A DNA stretch of 64,000 bases from Planococcus citreus (GTDB lineage Bacteria; Bacillota; Bacilli; Bacillales_A; Planococcaceae): positions 558,001 through 622,000 of the forward strand of contig NZ_RCCP01000001.1 of the NCBI RefSeq assembly GCF_003664125.1, written 5' to 3'. How positions within the stretch are numbered: position 1 is the first letter of the stretch; every line of letters starts with the position of its first letter. The position numbers and the translations under genes are program-made. Below, one piece after another: positions 59,349 to 64,000 of the stretch. The notes beneath the pieces were generated by a model that saw only the letters and a program-made list of their open reading frames with translations, was not told the DNA's origin and ran no database searches.

Positions 59349-61034
59349 TCATTGCTTCTCCCAGAACTCGCTGTCCGTTTTACGTCTGCGGAATTTCTGT
59401 GCCACGGCCGCTACGGCAATGATGACGAAGATGGCTAGCGGAATAGAAACCCACCAGAGATCTCTTGTCGTTTGCGCAACAAGAACACTCATCGGGCGAG
59501 AAACTTCGATATCGCCACCTGCTGTTTCTACTACCATACCGTCCACTTCTGTTTTATGATCCATCTCTTTCAAGTTGACCCATTCATACTGATTATATTT
59601 TTCCAACTTGGTCATTACTTCATCAAACTTATCGATTCCCAAATATGGATGATAGAAGAACGCTAAATAACTATCGCTGAATTGGGCTGTGTAATCGGCT
59701 TGTTCAATCATTTCATCTACCGCATTGTCATTCTCCGGGTCGATATAGCCCAATGTTTCTGGAATCACTTTCATCCCGTCCAGCCCTGATGGGGTCGTTT
59801 CATATACTGGCACGAAAGTTCCGTCATAGGTCCGGTCTGAAATTTGGATCTGCCCAACATAAGTCGTGAAATACTTGGACAATTCTTTATAGCCGGTTTG
59901 CGACATGGAATAATGGGGCGCTTCGAACGCAATCGGATATAGTCCTTCTGCTGTCATTTCGTAGACCCCATTGACGATGGAGTTGTAAATATACGTTTGT
60001 TCGTATGGCAAGCCAACATTTTGAACGAAATCTTGATATTCTTCATCGGAAGCGAAATCTTCCCTCAGCTTTACTTCATCTGTATTCGACTGGTAAATGG
60101 GGCGGTCGTGATCTACATCCCAATATTCAAATCCCTCACCGGTTTCATCTTCCCGGTACTGATGAAGATAGCCATGTTGAATCAAGCTGGCGCCGTTTTT
60201 CTGCATTTCCTGCAAAACCTCCACCAACTCGATAGCCTGGGATAAATGGATGCTTTGCCCGGTTTCAGGATTCGTATAGACCGGCACGACTGTCACGGCA
60301 TAAGGTATATTCCGCTCTGCCAAATAATCACCCACTTGCTTGACCAGTACCGGATCGCTCCTTGGGTGGATATCTTCCAGGCGGATCAGTTTTTTAGGCG
60401 GGGATTTCTCTTCATCAAAAAAGTCGAAAAGCGATTCACCTACAATGTCGCTGATCCGGCCAGTAATCGAGTTGGCAGCGACATAATATAAATTATCGTT
60501 TTTAAAAATCAGCGGATATGCCCCGTCTGCTGCCTGCCCTTCATAAAGAACTTCCATCTGTTCGATGCCATTGATGAGCATCATGTCCTTTTCTTCCTTC
60601 AAATCGAACATTTTACCATCTCCGCTAACGGAATCAATGTTACGATAATCTCGGATGCTAAGATCGGGAGCTTCTTTAAAGTATTCAAAATAATTCCCGA
60701 TAAACATTTTTTTCACGTCGTCATATTGGTCGACAATGAACAGTTCTTCTTCAGTCAATTGCCGTTTCCCAAGCCCAAAGTATATGACGTGCGTGTAATC
60801 GCCTTTTACGTATTCTGCTGCAGCTTCCTCAATGGATTGTATGGTGATATCCGAACTGAAATGCCCTACCAGCATATCCAGAATCGGCACTTCTTCTCGT
60901 TGCGTCTGCTCTTCCGCATGGTACAAAATCAACACTTTCGCTTGTTTGCTGGACGAGTCATCAGCTGCAGCGATTGCCCACGGGCTGGCGGCCAGGAAGG
61001 CGAGCAGTAATATGAAAGACAAGATTTTTTTCAT
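59349..61034 (-). CDS. YdaL-like DUF2334 protein (polysaccharide deacetylase fold)
   Basis: A 561-residue exported membrane protein. Signal peptide about residues 1-23, DUF2334 deacetylase-like region about 235-450 with ALIQHGYLHQYRE, IRLEDIHPRSDPVLVKQ and AFEAPHYSMSQ, and a C-terminal membrane anchor (about 525-545). It matches B. subtilis YdaL of the c-di-GMP-controlled exopolysaccharide locus. The ATG at 61034 has AAAGGGGG upstream. It starts 17 bases after the lipoprotein gene. Confidence 0.86.
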   Translation of the reverse strand: MKKILSFILLLAFLAASPWAIAAADDSSSKQAKVLILYHAEEQTQREEVPILDMLVGHFSSDITIQSIEEAAAEYVKGDYTHVIYFGLGKRQLTEEELFIVDQYDDVKKMFIGNYFEYFKEAPDLSIRDYRNIDSVSGDGKMFDLKEEKDMMLINGIEQMEVLYEGQAADGAYPLIFKNDNLYYVAANSITGRISDIVGESLFDFFDEEKSPPKKLIRLEDIHPRSDPVLVKQVGDYLAERNIPYAVTVVPVYTNPETGQSIHLSQAIELVEVLQEMQKNGASLIQHGYLHQYREDETGEGFEYWDVDHDRPIYQSNTDEVKLREDFASDEEYQDFVQNVGLPYEQTYIYNSIVNGVYEMTAEGLYPIAFEAPHYSMSQTGYKELSKYFTTYVGQIQISDRTYDGTFVPVYETTPSGLDGMKVIPETLGYIDPENDNAVDEMIEQADYTAQFSDSYLAFFYHPYLGIDKFDEVMTKLEKYNQYEWVNLKEMDHKTEVDGMVVETAGGDIEVSRPMSVLVAQTTRDLWWVSIPLAIFVIIAVAAVAQKFRRRKTDSEFWEKQ

Positions 61035-61051
61035 CAACAGCGCCCCCTTTC

Positions 61052-62074
61052 CTACTTCGACTCATCTTCCATCATGAGATGATAATGGATGAAGTCGAAG
61101 AAATGCGTTTCACCTTCGCCATTTTCTTCAATCATTTCGGTCGCGCGGACTTTCACTTCTTCAGCAGCTTCTTCTTCACCGATGATCAGAAAATATTCAT
61201 TCATGAAAAAGTACATTGCGAGTGATTCATAAGTGACTGCCGGCTGCAGCGTCTCGCGGTCGTACCTTCCGTATAACCGCCCTTCTTCCTCCCATTCGGT
61301 TTTAAGCCACTCTTCAAAACGCTCTGACGATAATCCGATCCGTTCACGGTTGATCGCTATGAGCAATTGATCTATCGGATGGATTACATCACCCTTCACA
61401 TAAACTTCTTCCACCACATCGAAATACTCCGGAAAGAATACTTCGTCAGTGTCGACATTTTCCAGTACACGATCGGCATTCATATCTTTTGGAACATCAT
61501 CTATTAAATAGCTCAAGGTCACTCTTTGCGCTGGAAATTCCACTTCCCAATCATAATAATCGACTGTATAGTCATTATTCGTTTGGATACGGGAAATGGT
61601 TTCAATAATCCGGTCTGCGGTTTCCGAGTACTCTGGCTGACCGAATAATTGGTCTGCCTCCCTTAGCGCAGCTGCAATCCGGATATCGTCAATTAACGCG
61701 TTGACGGTAGCATCCTCAAAAATCAGCCAATTAATGAAAAAGTTATCTCCCTCTTCCACCACAAATTCGTCCATGAGATTTTCGTATTGCTCTGCAAACT
61801 TTTCTTCATCTTCCATCATGACCAAATATTCCATATACAAGCCGATGCTCTCGGACAAATATTGCGAATCGGGAGCCGAAGGATAAGCATGGATAAAATT
61901 ATTTTCGTCGAAATAGGCTTCCGCAAAATCTTCCGGAACCGCTTTTTGCTCCACCGGCTGTTCTTGGTCCTCTGGCGCCTGTTGCTCGTCTGGTTGAGGC
62001 GACGGTTCACTTGTTTCCTCGCTGCAGGCAGCGAGCATTGCCACACCCATCACCGGCAAGAGCCATTTCCTCAT
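61052..62074 (-). CDS. YdaJ-like lipoprotein, copy 1
   Basis: A 340-residue lipoprotein. The lipobox is MLAAC (Cys about 17), then an acidic Pro/Gln-rich linker and the same (alpha/alpha)-barrel-like domain as copy 2: QYLSESIGLYMEYLV, VNALIDDIRIAAALRE, VDYYDW, VTLSYLID and FFDFIHYHLMM. The start at 62074 follows GGGAG and overlaps the glycosyltransferase stop (ATGA). It likely trims or binds the polymer outside the cell. Confidence 0.84.
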   Translation of the reverse strand: MRKWLLPVMGVAMLAACSEETSEPSPQPDEQQAPEDQEQPVEQKAVPEDFAEAYFDENNFIHAYPSAPDSQYLSESIGLYMEYLVMMEDEEKFAEQYENLMDEFVVEEGDNFFINWLIFEDATVNALIDDIRIAAALREADQLFGQPEYSETADRIIETISRIQTNNDYTVDYYDWEVEFPAQRVTLSYLIDDVPKDMNADRVLENVDTDEVFFPEYFDVVEEVYVKGDVIHPIDQLLIAINRERIGLSSERFEEWLKTEWEEEGRLYGRYDRETLQPAVTYESLAMYFFMNEYFLIIGEEEAAEEVKVRATEMIEENGEGETHFFDFIHYHLMMEDESK

Positions 62075-63303
62075 GAATCCACTCTCCCTTTGAAGCGCTG
62101 GGTTTTGTCCCAGGCAATCGTTTTTTTGCGCAATTTGCTCCATGTATAAGTAGCAACGCTGCGGATCAGCAGCAAGATAAACAATTGGGCATACGTGAAG
62201 TACATGACCAGCACGTACAGCACATTGGTCAACGAAACATTCCGGTCGACGACAAGCGCACTCAAGAGCTGGGCGGTATAGACGATATAGGTCATAAACC
62301 AAAGCATCATGAGTGGCGCACCGACGTTCGGAATGTCAACTCCGGAAATGCTCAGGATGAAAAAGATGTCCGAAATCAGCAGCATCAAAACAAAAATCAG
62401 GTACGTGAAGAGATGCTGTAAACTGAGCACGAAGGTTCTGCCTTTCCAGTGCGACCAATCTTTCATTGACTTCTCCAATAAATACAAATTGCCGGTAAGC
62501 CAGCGGGTCCGTTGCTTGATGAAAGCTTTAAGCGTTTCCGGTTCCTGCTCCCATGTGCGTGAAGTCGGAATGACCGGCAACACGTAACCAGCAGCTGTCA
62601 GACGGACCGTCAGTTCGGCATCCTCTGCCAAGGCATAAACATCATAGCCTCCCAGCTTCTCGATGACCGAACGGCGCAAAAGCATGTTCGTCCCCGCTAG
62701 TGAACCAAGTCTGAAAAGTGCCCAGCGCCCGCATTGCATGAGCAATTGGAACACTTGGAATTCAAGCGAAATCATTCGGGTCAAGACATTTGTATCGACA
62801 TTTTTCGTCTTGACATACCCGACAGCCCCTGCAGCGTTCGGCACCGTCTCTGCTGCCTGGACCAATTTCTCCAAAGCATCCGGCTCAGGTTCATTATCCG
62901 CATCGTAGACGACAAAATAATCCGAGTCCGTTACGCTCAAGCCGTAGTTCAAGACCCGCGATTTCCCCTTTGGATTCCCGGGCGGTACAGGAATGTAATG
63001 GATGCGCGAAAAGACTTCAGCGAATTCCTGGACGATGGCAGCCGTTCCATCCTTGGAACTGTCATCCAAAATGTAAATATCGAGTTTGCCTTCATATTTC
63101 AGCCGCGCCATGGCGCGCAATGTATTTTCAATGACGATTTCCTCGTTGTGTGCAGGGATCAACACGGCCACGCTCGGATAATGTTTGATTTTCAGCGGAT
63201 TGCGGAACCGCAGCCGGTACCAAACACCGCCGATTGTCACCGCGGAATAGAACAGCAGCAAGATCCAAAACAGGACAACTGTGGCTGTGATGAGTATATT
63301 CAT
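62071..63303 (-). CDS. GT2-family glycosyltransferase (YdaM-like, processive)
   Basis: A 410-residue membrane glycosyltransferase. Membrane segments at the N-terminus and C-terminal third flank a GT-A domain: VAVLIPAHNEEIVIENTLRAM, DIYILDDSSKDGTA, VVYDADNEPEPDALEKL (DAD), ALAEDAELTVRL (ED) and the QQRTRW-type KQRTRWLTGNL motif of processive polymer synthases. It is expected to be the polymerase of the exopolysaccharide. It overlaps its neighbours on both sides by 4 bases. Confidence 0.93.
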   Translation of the reverse strand: MNILITATVVLFWILLLFYSAVTIGGVWYRLRFRNPLKIKHYPSVAVLIPAHNEEIVIENTLRAMARLKYEGKLDIYILDDSSKDGTAAIVQEFAEVFSRIHYIPVPPGNPKGKSRVLNYGLSVTDSDYFVVYDADNEPEPDALEKLVQAAETVPNAAGAVGYVKTKNVDTNVLTRMISLEFQVFQLLMQCGRWALFRLGSLAGTNMLLRRSVIEKLGGYDVYALAEDAELTVRLTAAGYVLPVIPTSRTWEQEPETLKAFIKQRTRWLTGNLYLLEKSMKDWSHWKGRTFVLSLQHLFTYLIFVLMLLISDIFFILSISGVDIPNVGAPLMMLWFMTYIVYTAQLLSALVVDRNVSLTNVLYVLVMYFTYAQLFILLLIRSVATYTWSKLRKKTIAWDKTQRFKGRVDS

Positions 63304-64000
63304 ATCGCTCTACCCAAAGCACGCGACAATTCATTCAGATTGGACACCTGCTCCTTTCTGACTTCATACGGTGAATCCAGCAAATTCAATTCCTGCTTCA
63401 CTTTGTCGCGGTAGCGCTCCATCATGAGGCGTACCCCTTCTTCATCTATATCTTTCAGCAGCAGGTAAATTGACTGGCCGGTCGAGGTCGCCAAGTCGAA
63501 CTTCTGGCGGATCGTGGCCAGCGTTGCCCGTTCAAGCGATTCTTTGATGTTTTGTTGGGTGCGCTTGTTTTTCGTATTGATCGTGATTTCCACGAACCAC
63601 GCCTCTTCTTGCCGGCGTTCTGTCGTCTTGAGCACCCATTGCGCCTGCTCAGTGAACTCATTGACCGTCAGGATGTCAGTTTCTCCATGATATTTTTGGA
63701 GAAGCTGTACTTGCCGGCGCAATTCGCTCGCTTCGTAGCCGATTTGCTTGATCTGATTGAGCAATAGCCAAAAAGACAAGATGAAACCGGTGAATAGCAA
63801 ATGGCTATAGACATACATGATTTCCAAATCCGGCCGCTGCGTGAAGAAAAAGGCAAATACTGTCAAGAAAACCCCATAGCTCAAAATGATGCTTATGCCG
63901 TACAGGAATACATAACGTTCATGAATTAATGTCATGAACAAGATGGATAGCCCCGCCACAAGCAGCATTTCGGTGGAAAACGGCAGAACCAGCGAGAATA
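63300..64000 (-). CDS. YdaK-like membrane protein with degenerate GGDEF domain, copy 1 (partial; I-site lost)
   Basis: The reading frame stays open to the window edge (upstream of a possible ATG at 63968 it continues as hydrophobic FSLVLPFSTE), so the N-terminus is cut off. Several membrane segments precede a coiled linker and a degenerate GGDEF domain. It aligns without gaps to copy 2 around the motif: copy 2 has RERD where this one has QKFD, so the I-site Arg is lost. The catalytic motif is also absent. First visible gene of the exopolysaccharide operon. Confidence 0.8.
   Translation of the reverse strand, partial: FSLVLPFSTEMLLVAGLSILFMTLIHERYVFLYGISIILSYGVFLTVFAFFFTQRPDLEIMYVYSHLLFTGFILSFWLLLNQIKQIGYEASELRRQVQLLQKYHGETDILTVNEFTEQAQWVLKTTERRQEEAWFVEITINTKNKRTQQNIKESLERATLATIRQKFDLATSTGQSIYLLLKDIDEEGVRLMMERYRDKVKQELNLLDSPYEVRKEQVSNLNELSRALGRAI

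Overview
The window looks like chromosomal DNA of a Gram-positive, low-to-moderate GC member of the Bacillales, most likely Planococcaceae (Planococcus/Planomicrobium-like). This is inferred from gene content and style: strong AGGAGG-type ribosome sites, an S-box (SAM-I) riboswitch before metI-metC, a ComK-family regulator, lipoproteins with classical lipoboxes, a CpsD-type tyrosine kinase and a ydaJKLM-like exopolysaccharide locus. I see no rRNA, tRNA, CRISPR array, insertion sequence or phage gene. No database was searched, so family names rest on motifs and remembered family features.

Layout. 1-9.6 kb: a HAD hydrolase; an LnrLMN-like ABC exporter; pyroglutamyl peptidase; an ArtPQR-type amino-acid importer; an unknown membrane-anchored protein; a class A beta-lactamase-fold protein; and a 90-residue protein made of a duplicated 34-residue unit. 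9.6-18.8 kb: a luciferase-family oxidoreductase; a small membrane gene broken by a stop codon; a MITE-like repeat; HAD and histidine phosphatases; a MerR / acyl-CoA ligase / AidB-like dehydrogenase operon with a palindromic operator; an amidohydrolase, a HIT protein and a Nudix hydrolase.

18.9-26.7 kb: an arsenic island. The arsR-arsC-arsD-arsA-phosphatase-HesB genes read leftward and no arsenite permease is visible. Next to it, a MarR regulator, an ArsN-like acetyltransferase and a Cys-rich flavoprotein share a 17-bp palindromic operator. A CDF metal exporter follows. 26.8-28.9 kb: a compact four-gene operon encoding an ABM-fold monooxygenase, a helical sensor-like protein, a stand-alone cobalamin-binding protein with the CarH/LitR photoreceptor signature (W-x9-EH plus ExHxxG), and a PAS-like/RsbR-type STAS protein. 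This is my best candidate for an undescribed system: a B12-based light or redox input into a stressosome-like pathway.

29-36.5 kb: SAM riboswitch-metI-metC, malic enzyme, a 3-hydroxyacyl-CoA dehydrogenase-like enzyme, a lipoprotein and a YeiH-type transporter. 36.5-43 kb: a polysaccharide operon (DUF4870-like protein, Wzz-type adaptor, tyrosine kinase, nucleotide-sugar dehydratase, CapK-like protein, DegT aminotransferase) with no glycosyltransferase or polymerase in view. 43-49.2 kb: a response regulator, a hybrid kinase with two histidine-kinase cores and a PAS-PAS-PAS-GGDEF cyclase. 49.4-57.4 kb: TANGO2-like protein, SRPBCC protein, UV endonuclease, a sensor kinase, a sigma factor divergent from a comK-like gene, a GyrI-like protein, a LysM-anchored polysaccharide deacetylase, the second repeat copy and a DUF4126-like protein. 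57.5-64 kb: a ydaJKLM-like exopolysaccharide locus in which the YdaJ- and YdaK-like genes each occur twice, the two YdaK-like proteins differing in the c-di-GMP I-site.
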